A stretch of 64,000 bases of DNA. It comes from Anarhynchus alexandrinus (lineage: Eukaryota > Chordata > Aves > Charadriiformes > Charadriidae). The stretch covers positions 3,293,188 through 3,357,187 of the forward strand of contig VUYV01000036.1 in assembly GCA_008711295.1 (NCBI GenBank). The letters are read 5' to 3'. Every line of letters begins with the position of its first letter. The first letter of the stretch is position 1. Below the pieces are notes generated by a model. That model was given only the letters and a program-made list of their open reading frames with translations. It did no database searches and was not told the DNA's origin. Positions 51,666-63,108 of this stretch are shown in pieces. The translations under genes were made by a program, and so were the position numbers.

Positions 51666-54600
51666 TCCACCCTGAGTTTGAGTTGCTAGCTATTTAACCA
51701 TAAGTGAGACCAAAAAGGATTTTAGTCTCGACAGGCAACAATAGCTCTGAAGGGTGCATCTGTGAGACATCAGCACAGGGATGGTTGCTGAGCTCACGGG
51801 TGAAATCGCTGAGAGATCAGGGTAAAAGAGATGAGCAAGGCTGAGCAGAACCTGACCTCGAAGCTCAAACAGACCAGGAAGCTCTTCCAAGGGCCGGCTG
51901 GAGGAACAGTGAGAGAACTGTGAGGAGAATTAGGGAAAGACAGGGTCATGGAGGCCAAACTTCTAAAGCATGAGAAACGACAGTTAAAATAGCAGTTCAC
52001 CTGAAAAAAAATAATTTGCACATCAGTGCAATTAGCTTTTTTATAAAATACTTTGGTATAAAGATTACTTGGATCCCTGTTACTGCCACTGCAGGCCCCA
52101 TACAGCAATAAGCTCTACATCTGAAAGGTTTGCTCCTGTTCACAGAAAGCACAGTTCCTGAGGTTCTCCACGACCACAAAGGGCCTGCCTTAACTGAGTT
52201 CATCACATAATCTTAGGTACACTACTTCTGGCGATGTTAAAGGCAAAGCTTCCACTAAATTCATGTTGATTAAAATAATATGCTTTTAAAATGTGATGAC
52301 CTCTAGTTGGAAAAGTCCCAAACAGTGATCTGTAAGGTCACAGTGAGCAGCCTGACCATGGAAGTCACCGGTGCACCACTTCAAATTATGAGCTTTAAAA
52401 CACGGGTGAGGCAGCCTCTAAGACGTGCTGAGGATGGGCAGTGGTCGACACAGTACAGAAACTGCGATCTACTTACTACAGGTGGCTGTATTGTTAAACA
52501 AGCAAACACTAGACATATATTATTACAAGTCACCTTTAATAAAATTTGAAAATAGCTATTGCAAACTTTATTTGAAGAAAAATAAATCAATGACAATTTT
52601 CCAAAATCCTGTGAAAGTCTAGTTCCTTAACATTGTTTTATTATTTGAAAAGACAGAAGCAATTTGCATAGCTAGCATGTTAGTTCACCCCTGTTTGCTC
52701 AAACCAGTTCATAAAAGCTTTCTTTTTCTACCATCTCTGATTTGATCAAACGTGAAAACGTTTATGATGATCCTAAACTGGATCAAAATGGGTATCGGAC
52801 TACCTCTCAAGGCAGCCAAGAATTTTAGTTCAAATTGCTTGAGGCCTGATATGGAAAAAGAAGAGATGCAATAGCCAGTAGGGCAGCTAATGTATGGTAC
52901 ATTACGCCTGCTTATATGATACTTCCTTTGAGCCAGTGTTTTTTATATTTTCTTCTTCATATTAGTATCCCACCCAATCTAACAACACTAAAAACCACAA
53001 CAAAAAATCACTTCATAATATAACGTCATAACATCTGAGCAAGGCTGATGAAGCTTTTGGGTAACCACTAAGAAATACAGAAACAAAATGCATTATTTGA
53101 AATCAGAGAAACCTTAACACCGGAGTTCTGGTGACTCAAATGTAGCACATAAGCAATTAATGCTCATACACATCTGAAAATAATGAGCTACCCATTAGGA
53201 AAAATAATCACTGGATTGATCTAATACAGCACACTGTCAGACTTTATTGCATAGAATAGCATTAGTGCAATGATATTTTCAAGTGGCACGCAAAAATACA
53301 ATAAACTGAGTTAGAAACAACACTGAAGTCAAATATTTTGACATGGGGAAAAGGAGAATCTAATAATAACTCAAAGGACCTGATCACATAACTGCTGTTA
53401 TATTTTATGGATAGATTACTAGTGAAAACATCTAATTTCAAAATCTTCTATGTATTTAGAGGACTAAACACATAAATATGGTTCACTGCATAAAGATTTA
53501 TGGTAGAAGAAGAAAGGCTATAACAGAAATATTATTGGCCATTAGAATGAAAATTGAATACTCTTTCTTAGTGTTTGAGATAGAAAAATGATGCCATTAG
53601 GTACCATTTGCTTTCCAAACAATCTTTCCTAAAACCTAACTGTATATTTTGAAAAACAGAACACCACACAATGTTGTTGGCTTGGGCACTTTGTGAAGAA
53701 CTTGTCTGTTTTTAATTGCATGTACATTACACGCTGTAGTATGCTGGAGCCTATATAATGTCAATGAATATACATATGCTTTCTACAGGAATCTGCTTAA
53801 ACCAAATATTGTCAATATTCATACCAACTTGAACAACACATTTGGAGAAATATTGCTAGGATAATATTTTGAAAACTGAATAAAAAACCCCTTAGGTTTG
53901 ATTTTCAACAGCAACTTTCAAGGCAAAAGAGAGGCACGTTAACGTTGGCCCTTGGCTCTTCTGTATCTCCTGCAGCAGCCTGGCCACTTCCCCCTTTTAT
54001 CATGTGCCATTGATGTGCACAAGCCACAGGCTCCTGCTTGTGAAGTGCACGGGAGCATGGTGGTGCCACGCTGGGAACCAAACCAGCCACTGAGCTGGCC
54101 CAGCGTGCAGACTCCGAGGTGCTATAAACCCGTTAGGCAGCACTCGTTCCCTGTTCTGTATAAGAGCGTCTGGTATAGAAGGTTCCTAGATGACACCCAT
54201 AGAGAAACCTGTCGAGAAAACCTCAGCTGAGATCATGGATGACAGCAAAAGTAGAATTTGGGGGGGAGATCCTTTAAAATGCATTATGTTTTTGTTTTAA
54301 ACTCAGTCCTAAATAAATGACTATTTCTTACTGATTTAATAGCATATTAATGGCCCTGCACAGACCATGTCCGTTGACAGCATGTGGCTGAAGAGGGCAC
54401 GAGAAGTACCAAAGCATACTCAGACTTCAAAGAAACAGCAACCACACAGAAATATTCAGACAATGCAACGTGAAGGCTCCATCACAAAATACCTTTTCAT
54501 GACTGCTTTTAGCATCACTCCTTAAAGCTCCTTAAAGACCTTGTTCCTAAAGAGTTCCTAAAGATTTTTTGCTAAAAGATTTCCTAGTAACTTCAGTGTG

Positions 54601-57078
54601 AGCATGGCCCCTCTAACATCAAAAACTGGCTTTACAGAGCAATCGAAAAATATATGTATGCTGAGAATTTGTGTAAAGGTTCCTATATAACGATGTGGAA
54701 AGCAAAAAAAAGTCACTATGCCACATAATACTCCCTTTCCTCTGTTCCGTTCACTGCCAACACACCACACAAAATTTATCCTCTGCAACTCGTTTAAAGC
54801 ACTAGCCGCAACTGCAAAGCGACTGAAGGCATCGGTGTAGGAATGTTAAAGGCCACCTGCCGCAAACATTTGTTTAAAATCATATGATATACACTGTTCC
54901 TTTAAACTAGCTTAGTGCAGAGGCAGATTTGGATGTCCGTAGTGATATGGCTGCTGCATAGAAAAAACGAAAATCAAAGAGGATGTTTGTTCACTGACTC
55001 CGACAATTTCCGTGACATGGTGCATTATGACTGATGCTTCTTAGTAGGGTGTGCAAGGCAGCCAAGAGTCATTTAAAAACATGTGTTGTTTCTCTCAAAA
55101 ACAAATGTAAAGGAATACTAATAAAAGTTGCACTGTCTGAAATTAGGATGAGCAGTTTAAATCCATTTTTCTGGAGGATATTCAGGAAGCTGGGACTGCC
55201 TGCAAAATAAAACTTGTTTATTCCTACTATCTCCTGCAAAGGAGTAGTTTATGTCCAGTACATCTTGTCTAGAAAATAAGCCTCTTTATCCTATGATTAA
55301 TCAGGTATCAATGTTCCTCTTAGAAGCTCTACATATAGTAAAAACTGAAAGTATGTGAGCTTTGGGTCCTTGAAGTTATACTAATATGACATGTCAAGGC
55401 TGCTGTCCCCAAAGGCAAATGAAGAGCTGCTTTCATAGGTCACCAAGAAATCAAACCCACAGCAAAACACATCCCAGTTTAGAGTGTGAATGTTTTCCAG
55501 ATCTTACACTTGGCACAATTCAATCTAATCTCCCATACATGGGTAAAGGATTTGAGACCCAAAGATGTGTTTCAGTTTGCATCTTGCTTTCTATTAGCTT
55601 TGGACCCGTGTAACCAAAGGCATGACTTACAGAGGGTCAGACCCTGCACCCTATTGACTAAGTAGTGCTTTGGATTTCAAAAACTATGGTATTGTTTCAT
55701 GTGGGTCAGAGCAGCACAGGCACTTATGTTAAGGCACAAATCAATTATTCAAGGGGCTAGATCAAAAAAGCACCAAAAGCAAGTGAAAAGAGTGAACTGG
55801 CTACAAAGAACCAGGCCTAAGCTCTGCCAAAGAGACAGAACAGAACCCCAAGTTTGTGAAAAACACTGTAAATTCTAAATACAGCTAAGGTAAAACAAAT
55901 AACCCTACCTAAACTAGTTTTGCAGTTAAATACCTATACCTCAGTATTAGAAGGCACCCAGTTCAGAAAGTTCAGGCCTAATTTCCTTTGTGAACAGAAG
56001 TATAGATGAGCATAAAATACATAAATATACATTTTAAGCAGTAGCAACATTTGGATAAAAATTAGAAATTGCTCAAGGAAAGTGACTGCCATATTATTCC
56101 ATGTGCACACGTGCACACTCCGTCTCAAAAAATTATGAAGGAAAGAGAATCAACAGCCTTAAAATTTCTACCTGTGTTAGCATGACAGCTATTAACCTCA
56201 TTTTAGTAACTAGGAATGTTATCAGCTTGGCTTCCTCATCAAAAAGAAGTAAGCAATAGATATCACAGGCAGTATCCAAGAAGGATAAATTGGCTGCCAG
56301 ACAGGGAAGACATTCATACACTCACGCAGGAGGGAAGAGCTCCCAAGCTCACACGTTTCCACATTCTCCCCATGTGCAAAGAGCAGGTTTGGGTGTAAAA
56401 GTGCCTGCTGCTCTTCACCATCCCCCTCCTCCAGCCCACTTCAGCAAAGCCCTTCAGCATACCGGGATGTGCTTAAAGTTAAGCAAGCATGTCAGTTGTT
56501 TTGCTGGACTGAATGTCTGTGCAGCTCACACCTCCTAAAAGCCTCTCCCGCCAACAACCGATGGGACTTGCACGCACGGATGGCATTCAGGGCCAAGCAG
56601 TGGGCATGACACAAAGAGCAATTAACAGCTGTTTAGGGTTATGCCACTTAAATCGTTGACAAGATGACACCGCAAATGCAAGACATAAATGATACCCCAG
56701 AGTGACATTTGTAGACGACTTGCAAAAACCAGAAGAGGATCAAAGCAACCTTCATCCTGCTGGCCATAAATATGCCAATGGACACCAGCATTCTCACATG
56801 GAAAGAGAATTAGATTTGTTTCTAAATAACCCTGGAAAAATGAAGTCTCAAACATAGACTCCATCTTTGATAAATTTACAGCAAAAGCCTTTCAGAGTAA
56901 AACGCATGAGAACATCCTGAGGCCTTATTTTCAAACATGAATAGCTTATGAATTGGCAAAAAATCCACCTCACTTCTCTGTAATGATAAAAAAAAAAGAC
57001 TGACAATTTTCTGGAGTGCTCAGCAGTTTGTGAATGCAGCATTTTTTGGCTCTTGGATCTGCTCTGAAGCCAGCTCCT
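51666..57078. other. Intergenic DNA downstream of CD109
   Basis: No exon or transposon recognised in about 5.4 kb. The right part may still include distal CD109 3' UTR if a poly(A) site beyond 57079 is used. Confidence 0.5.
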
Positions 57079-57594
57079 TTTATTTTTCATATTATTCCCC
57101 GTGAGAGCACACAGCGAAATTCAATGTTAATGTTAAGTGTCATGTCTGTAGAACAGAACAAAGCGAGCTCTGATACCAAGCTCCCAGCGCTCCGCTTACC
57201 AACACCCCAACGGTGAGGCAGATAGCACTTCAGAAAAGCACAGTAAACTAACACACATCCCTAAAATCAAGCACAATTGAAAGCTGGGGGAAAAAGGGAG
57301 TGGGAACACGGAGCTAGGTTCGTATTTTCTCAGACTGCTTTCTCGATAACTCTGTGCTTGTTCAGAAAATAACTTCAGTATGAAACTAACACTTGGAAAG
57401 TTTTTCCAGCAGACACTTAAAGAACTTTGTTTTCTGGCACAGCCAGAAATTTACCATATGGGCCAGCCCAGCTCTCCCTGAACGCAGCAGGAGTTTGGTC
57501 ACTGTAATCACTAAAGACGGGCTGGTATCTGAACATAAAATTTTCTTTGGATAATTTATGGAAACCTCAGATGTGAAACATAATCTGTTTCCTT
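57060..57594 (-). other. CD109: CD109 3' UTR (inferred)
   Basis: Sequence between the CD109 stop codon and the first AATAAA on the minus strand. The extent is inferred only from the hexamer; no transcript data are available. Confidence 0.45.
57079..57084 (-). terminator. CD109: CD109 candidate poly(A) signal
   Basis: TTTATT on the plus strand, hence AATAAA on the minus strand, the first such hexamer after the CD109 stop codon (about 510 bases downstream). A T-rich run follows some 75 bases further in the transcript direction. More distal sites cannot be excluded. Confidence 0.45.
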
Positions 57595-57785
57595 TTACAG
57601 CACCCAACTGCACAGCAAGTTTACATGAAGGACAAACAGCACGCAGAACAGGGAGGCCAACGAAGAGTGCTGAAGCAAGGCTGGAGAGCCATCCCGGTGG
57701 CAAAGACTGCAATCACTTTCACAGAAGTCACAAGGGGTTATACTCTGCATTACTTCTGAATTGTAGCTTCTCACCGCTCTTCTCC
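57595..57785 (-). CDS. CD109: CD109 last coding exon
   Basis: Terminal exon of a GPI-anchored TGF-beta co-receptor of the alpha-2-macroglobulin/complement family. The acceptor TTTCTGAACAG|GG is at 57786; its two G bases complete an arginine codon begun by the A ending the previous exon. The frame reads RRAVRSYNSEV, then a four-cysteine motif (CDFC, ESDCSLC), a short polar DGSP spacer, and a hydrophobic end starting LASLFCVLFVLHVNLL before TAA (57595-57597): 62 residues plus the stop. The human protein has the same layout with RSYNSEV, SSCDLC and a hydrophobic tail, as remembered. The tail is the expected GPI-attachment signal, replaced by a glycolipid at a small residue before it. The middle cysteine spacing is two residues shorter here than in human. 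The assignment is secure from order and phase across three exons. Confidence 0.9.
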
Positions 57786-59310
57786 CTGTTCAGAAAGGTT
57801 AGTTAACATTAGTAAACGAACTTCTGAGAAATGACCAACAAATTAGCTTCACAAAGAAAGCATTTTAAAATGATGCACTGAACTCTGATGCAGACCTCAC
57901 TGTACATTGCAAAATACTTCCCCAGGTGGATGTTTAAGCATAGGCATTAATCTTTGTTCTTCTCCCAGAACATCAAAATATTCTCAATATATTCAGGCGA
58001 CTGCTTGGTGAAAGGCACACTTTCATAGACGCAACCTCAACTGTTAGATCCAATCTGTTCACAAACCTGGGTCAAACATTTTAAAAGGAATTTTGCCCCT
58101 ACCTACACAGCAACTCCCACGACAAAGGAATTTGGATGCTTTACCTGGCAGGTTACTGGCTATGACACTTAAGAGCTAGGTCTCTCATAACTGACACTTT
58201 CTCTCTCACTATTACGTTTGGGAGCTTCAGCTTCCCGAATCTGGGACTGCCCACCTCACCTAGCTCTGCTCCTGTATTTTGCCCCCCTGTTCCCTGAAGC
58301 ATTGCTACAGAGCCAAGCAGACTAGAAGCCTGGAAAATCGTATTCATTTCAAAAACATCAATGCATGGTAGCTGCTCACAGAACAAGCTTTGGCAAAGTT
58401 TCATTGCCACAGTGGGTTTTTTGGTTTGAGGGTTTTCATTCCAACTAGGGACACTGCGATTTCTTTTTTTATTAGTATTATTTTTTAACTGAGACGATAT
58501 TCAGTTTCCTTTCAAGTCGCGAGATACTAAAAAAGTTAAAATAAAAGATGTATCTTTATGGGCCAAAATGCTTGCCCAACAGTGACACCCAACTAGCTCT
58601 GAACAAAGTCAGGTAAGAGAAGCAGCACTCATTTGACTGTGCAGAGTAGCTGTGTGTATCCACCCTGGCAGATCGCCTCCCTGGTACTGCTGTATTGGCA
58701 TCTTAGCCAGCGTGTATACCTGTGCCAATTGTAATATCTGCCACACAGAAATACCTTTTTTGATAAATGCCAGAGCATAAGAACTCCTTAGACATCTCCT
58801 AGCTCTGGAATCTGACTGTCTCCATCACATAAATTATACACCTGCAGCTTGGGTCACCAACTATGAGAGTGATAGAAAGTAATAGATTAAAATAAAAGCC
58901 CGTTCCTATATTAGATAGGAAGGATTTCTCACAGAAGAACTCAGAATCATGACATATGTATATATGGTGCCCTATAATATGTCTATGCTGCATAGTAATA
59001 GGAATGGTCTCTTGTAAAATAATATTCGAAGCAATCTTTTTCTTAAAGTCAAAGCTTTCTATTGCAGCACTGATTATGTCATACAAGTTTCAGTCCTTAA
59101 GGATATTAATTCATATCTTTAAATTAATATTGATCTATTAATTGAGAATTTATGGATACTAAATGTATTTAAATAGAATAAAAATATTTACACATGCATT
59201 TATATGTTACTTCTTATACACATATTCATTAGCTTATCTAACAGCATTATTATAGAAGACTAGGTCCTGAGCTCTTCTCCTAGGAACTGAAGCATGTGGA
59301 AAATCATCTT

Positions 59311-59703
59311 CATAGAATCATAGAATAGTTTGGGTTGGAAGTGACCTTTAAAGGTCATCCAGTCCAACTCCCCTGCAATGAGCAGGGACACCTTCAACTA
59401 GATCAGGTTGCTCAGAGTCCCGTCCAAACTGACCTTGAATGTTTCCAGGGATGGTGCACCTACCACCTCTCTGGGCAACCTGCTCCAGTGTTTCACCACC
59501 CTCATTGTAAAAATTTCTTCCTTCTATCTAGTCTGAATCTACCCTCTTTGAGTTTAAAACCATTATCTCTTGTCATATTGCAACAGGTCCTGCTAAAAAG
59601 TTTGTCCCCGTCTTTCCTGTAAGCCCCCTTTAAGTACTGAAAGGTTGCAATAAGGTGTCCCCAGAGCCTTCTCTTCTCCAGGCTGAACAACCCCAACCCT
59701 CTC
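59311..59703 (-). mobile_element. CR1 LINE 3' end in CD109 intron
   Basis: The 3' end at 59311 reads CATAGAATCATAGAATAG on the plus strand, followed by the 3' UTR and C-terminal coding sequence (minus-strand reading [45 protein letters not shown]). It breaks off near 59703. It is the same subfamily as 36342-37350 and lies in the transcribed sense of CD109, so CD109 pre-mRNA carries the CR1 sense strand. Confidence 0.95.
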
Positions 59704-60364
59704 ATAGAAGAATAGATTCTAAGTGTCATGTGTTTGTCTCAAATAAAAACTGCTTCAATGTGTTAAGCCACTAGGCCTTAAAAGATGCTCTAGGATAATG
59801 GACAGTGTAGTTACATCCACTGATTTCCTATTTTAGTTTAAAATTCTGGGATTGAACAAGCATTTCAGCCTACATAGACTAAATGTGATCTTCATTTAGC
59901 TAAAGTAGTACACATCATAACATATTTGGTTGTCTTTTACCTTGTGCTAAAACAAACCAACATGATAGAAAATTGCCTATACATTTTATGCCTTATCTCA
60001 AATCAAGGCCAAATCTTTAATAACGTTTCAGCTGGCTGATGTAATGAAAAACTTTCTAATATCTTCTTCAGCAGCTTGTAATCTTTCTTTGCTTTTCATT
60101 TTGCCCAAGAGCTTTGTACATTGCTGCCTTTCTCTAAAACACGCTCAAACAAAACAAAACAAAAAAAACCCCACACCACCCCAAACTAAAAAACTTTGAA
60201 ACTGTTTTTCCCATGTACATCTTTTTTACATAACTATAGAAATCAAAACACTGGCATTTTCTCCAGTGAAGGACTCTTAGTTTAAACAAGAAACAGATGA
60301 AAAAGCTACTTGAAAGATAATCATTAACTTGGTAAGTGAACCACAGTGAAGTTCCTGCTTCATT

Positions 60365-60465
60365 TTGGCAGTTTTGGGAACACATTGGGCCAGACTGAAG
60401 CCTATTTATACCAGCTGACAATTAAATTATCACAATTTACACCAGCTGAGGAACTAACCCATTAG
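60365..60465. repeat. Possible ancient amniote interspersed repeat
   Basis: TTGGGCCAGACTGAAGCC, TATTTATACCAGCTGA and TTTACACCAGCTGAGGA resemble the GGCCAGAT...TTTACACCAGCTGAGGAT blocks of an old repeat found in birds, turtles and crocodilians. Similarity is remembered, short and diverged. Confidence 0.25.
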
Positions 60466-60671
60466 GACAGTAAACATATATATAGGAAAACACTACTATT
60501 TGTTAGAAAATTTAGCATGCCAATGTCCATAAAGGCTGCAGTTCAATCAAAAAAGTAAATTTCAGTTCAGTGTGACTTTTTCTTCACTAAAATTTGTCTT
60601 ATTTCCATGAAAAGAAACTTTCTTTTAAACTTTTGAATCCCTAAGATCCATTTGGAATGACTGACACTTAC

Positions 60672-60774
60672 TAGGTTCATAGTAATCCACTACAGTCACT
60701 GAAGCATCTTGGATATTTGCCACTTTGAAGTCTCTCACAGCTGGAATATCCACACAAACCTGTGTTTCATTTAG
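60672..60774 (-). CDS. CD109: CD109 penultimate coding exon
   Basis: 103 bases encoding the last strands of the C-terminal macroglobulin receptor-binding (MG8-type) domain. The acceptor is CTGTTTTTCTAG just before 60774 and the donor CCTA|GTAAGT at 60671-60670. Thirty-four codons read LNETQVCVDIPAVRDFK, then VANIQDASVTVVDYYEP, plus one base (phase 1). Human CD109 has NETQFCVNIPAVRNFK and QDASVSIVDYYEP at this place, as remembered, a far closer match than alpha-2-macroglobulin or ovostatin. NET is a potential N-glycosylation site. It joins the preceding exon in phase 0 to give YLDS-LNETQ. Confidence 0.95.
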
Positions 60775-61194
60775 CTAGAAAAACAGAAAAGAAACATCCT
60801 GAGAACCCCGGTGATGGCGGTTTCATGGAAGAGGTAAGGACTTCTAGCTCAGCAGTAGTCCCCTTCATTTCTAAAGACTTGGAGTCAGGATGCATATAGA
60901 GATGCTTATCTCATTTGTAGTAGTTTTGGCCAAATTACAGACTTCTTGAAACGTGTGCCTTCTTATATATGATTTTTAAGAGGCCTAATCTAGAAACCTC
61001 TTACAAATACAACTGAATTGTACCTATCCAATCAGTCTCACTAAAAAACAGTGGTACTATTAATTCAATGTGAATAGCAGATGTTGATTTCCCCAAAGAG
61101 TGCAATCATAATGTCTTTCCACATTTAAACCAAACAATGGCAGAGTCAAGATTAACATCACTACAAACACATTTCTTTGTTATTTTCAACTTAC
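60775..61194 (-). other. CD109: CD109 intron, 420 bases
   Basis: Short phase-0 GT-AG intron (donor GTAAGT, acceptor TTTTTCTAG) between the two receptor-binding-domain exons. No repeat recognised. Confidence 0.9.
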
Positions 61195-61351
61195 AGAGTC
61201 TAAGTATAGGTTGACTTTTCCATTGTCCTTTTCCATCTTCTTGACTGTATTGTCTAAAGGAGTGAAATCTGGCGACACAGAGAAACCACTGAGTAAGCCA
61301 ACCTCCATGAGGACCATACCGCTACTGGGAGCTGTGCCAGAACCCAAGTAC
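61195..61351 (-). CDS. CD109: CD109 exon, receptor-binding domain
   Basis: 157 bases encoding the first half of the MG8-type receptor-binding domain. One G completes a codon from the upstream exon, then 52 codons begin YLGSGTAPSSGMVLMEVGLL, continue SGFSVSPDFTPLDNTVKK and end DNGKVNLYLDS. The acceptor is TGTTTTGAAAAG, a weak pyrimidine tract; the donor is TCT|GTAAGT. The blocks SGM-LMEV-LLSGF and TVKK...GK-NLYLDS are diagnostic of CD109. In this family the domain packs near the thioester module and, in secreted members, binds clearance receptors. The exon before it would encode the end of the bait/thioester-side segment and is not found up to 64000, so it lies outside. Confidence 0.95.
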
Positions 61352-62169
61352 CTTTTCAAAACAGAGACAAATAAACTTTTAGTAGAAATACAGCAGTGCA
61401 CTCTCCAAAGAAACAAAAATCGTTAAATCCCAACTATGGAAGCAATAATACTTAAGAATACTTAAGAAACAAATGGAACAAAATGCCAACAAGAAAATTT
61501 CTAACCATAAAGAGATAATAATTGATTTCTCTATTATTCTGCCTGATAATTTCAACTACATATGCAGAAGCAGGTTTAGCACTGAGAAAACTACAGTACA
61601 TGAATCATATGAGAGACTACACTGACACCACTAGGAGCTTTCCGTTGGCATCCATAAGTGCAGATTTACATCACAAATATGCAGGAAATAATGCAATTAA
61701 ACCCATGTTTCAAAAGAAGTAGTTAAGAAACCGCTGTACAAACTCTTGAACTGAAATATACATATTTCTTTTTATGGATGCGCTGTTTCCCTTTTATTCA
61801 TTTTTGGAGGGTGAGATAAAAGCATATACCAAAAAAGTCTCCCAAACCTTTTCATCTTTCCTTCACAGAGACTGATGGTTCCATTAACAAAGTCATCACC
61901 AGGCTACTTCTCAAAGTTCCACTTTTAAAATGCATAGCTGTGTTATTCATCCAGTTTTGGAAAAAGAAGATTTAATAAGTTGAGGTCCTTCTTTTTTCAT
62001 AAATAACGCTCATTATTACATCTTCTTCCAATGTGAGAATCAGGTGCTGGACTAAAAAGCTTTGCTCTGTTGAGTAAGCCTTACTACGGTACACAATAGA
62101 AGTATTAAAATATATTTATGGTATTCTGTGCTACAAGTGTACCTAAATGACCTGCAAAATATTGTATTG

Positions 62170-63020
62170 CTTTAAACAATCTGGATGAGGGGACGAAGTG
62201 CATCCTCAGTAAGGTTGCAGATGACACCAAGTTGGGCGGGAGTGTTGATCTGCTTGAGGGTAGGAAGGGTCTACAGAGGGATCTGGACAAGCTGGATCAA
62301 TGAGCCAAGGGCAACGGTAAGAGGTTCAACAAGGTCAAGTGCCGGGTCCTGCACTTGCATTACAACAACCCCACGCAACGCTACAGGCTTGGGGAAGAGT
62401 GGCTGGAAAGCTGCCTGGCAGAAAAGGATCTGGGGGTGTTGGTCAACAGCCGGCTGAATATGAGCCGGCAGTGTGCCCAGGTGGCCAAGAAGGCCAACAG
62501 CGTCCTGGCCTGTATCAGGAATAGTGCGGCAAGGAGGACTAGGGATATGATTGTACCTCTGTACTCAGCACTGGTGAGGCTGCACCTCAAGTACTGCGTT
62601 CAGTTTTGGGCCCCTCACTACAGGAGGGACATTGAGGTACTGGAGCATGTCCAGAGAAGGGCAACAAAGCTGGTGAGGGGTCTTAAGCACAAGTCTTATA
62701 AGGAGTGGCTGAGGGAACTGGGGTTGTTTAGTCTGAAGAAAGGGAGGCTGAGGGGAGACCTTATTGCTCTCTATAGCTACATGAAAGGAGGCTGTAGCGA
62801 GGTGGGGTGTTGATCTCTTCACCCAAATAACAGGCAATGGGACAAAAGGAAATGGCCTCAAGTTACACTAGGGTAGGTTTACATTGGATATTAGGAAAAA
62901 ATTCTTCACTGAAAGGGTTAGCAAACATTGGAACAGGCTGCCCAGGGAAGTGGTTGAGTTGCCATCCCTGGAGGTATTTAAAAGATGTGTAGATGTAGTG
63001 CTGAGGAACATGGTTTAGTG
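62170..63020 (+). pseudogene. CR1 ORF2 fragment, broken
   Basis: Reverse transcriptase C-terminal half. The catalytic box reads VADD (62214-62225) in place of FADD; both aspartates are kept. A TGA at 62301-62303 replaces the tryptophan of the LDRWAK motif. The frame then stays open through [39 protein letters not shown] and [15 protein letters not shown] until a one-base shift at about 62810 (after SEVG). Beyond the shift the other frame carries TGNGTKGNGLKLH, a TAG at 62869-62871, and [20 protein letters not shown] to the natural stop. Confidence 0.9.
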
Positions 63021-63108
63021 GTAACTTGGCAGTGTTATGTTAAGAGTTGCACTTGAAGATCTTAAAGGTCTCTTCCAACCAAGAAGATTCTATGATTCTA
63101 TGATTCTG
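62170..63108 (+). mobile_element. CR1 LINE, antisense in CD109 intron
   Basis: 5'-truncated copy starting in the RT domain just before NLDEGTKC and running through the C-terminal domain and 3' UTR to the triple terminal repeat GATTCTATGATTCTATGATT near 63108. It is the same subfamily as 1-1670. It keeps the 46-base block that copy has lost, including the natural stop after RNMV. Confidence 0.97.

Larger units (their letters stand above)
57786..60671 (-). other. CD109: CD109 terminal intron
   Basis: 2886-base GT-AG intron of phase 1 between the YYEP exon and the GPI-tail exon. It holds a sense-oriented CR1 copy (59311-59703) and possibly an ancient amniote repeat (60365-60465). Nothing else recognised. 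Confidence 0.85.

Noticed and set aside
60672..61351. First reading of these exons as alpha-2-macroglobulin or ovostatin
   Set aside because: The LMEV-LLSGF, NLYLDS and DASVTVVDYYEP blocks and the GPI tail exon at 57595 fit CD109 much better; secreted macroglobulins have no hydrophobic tail.
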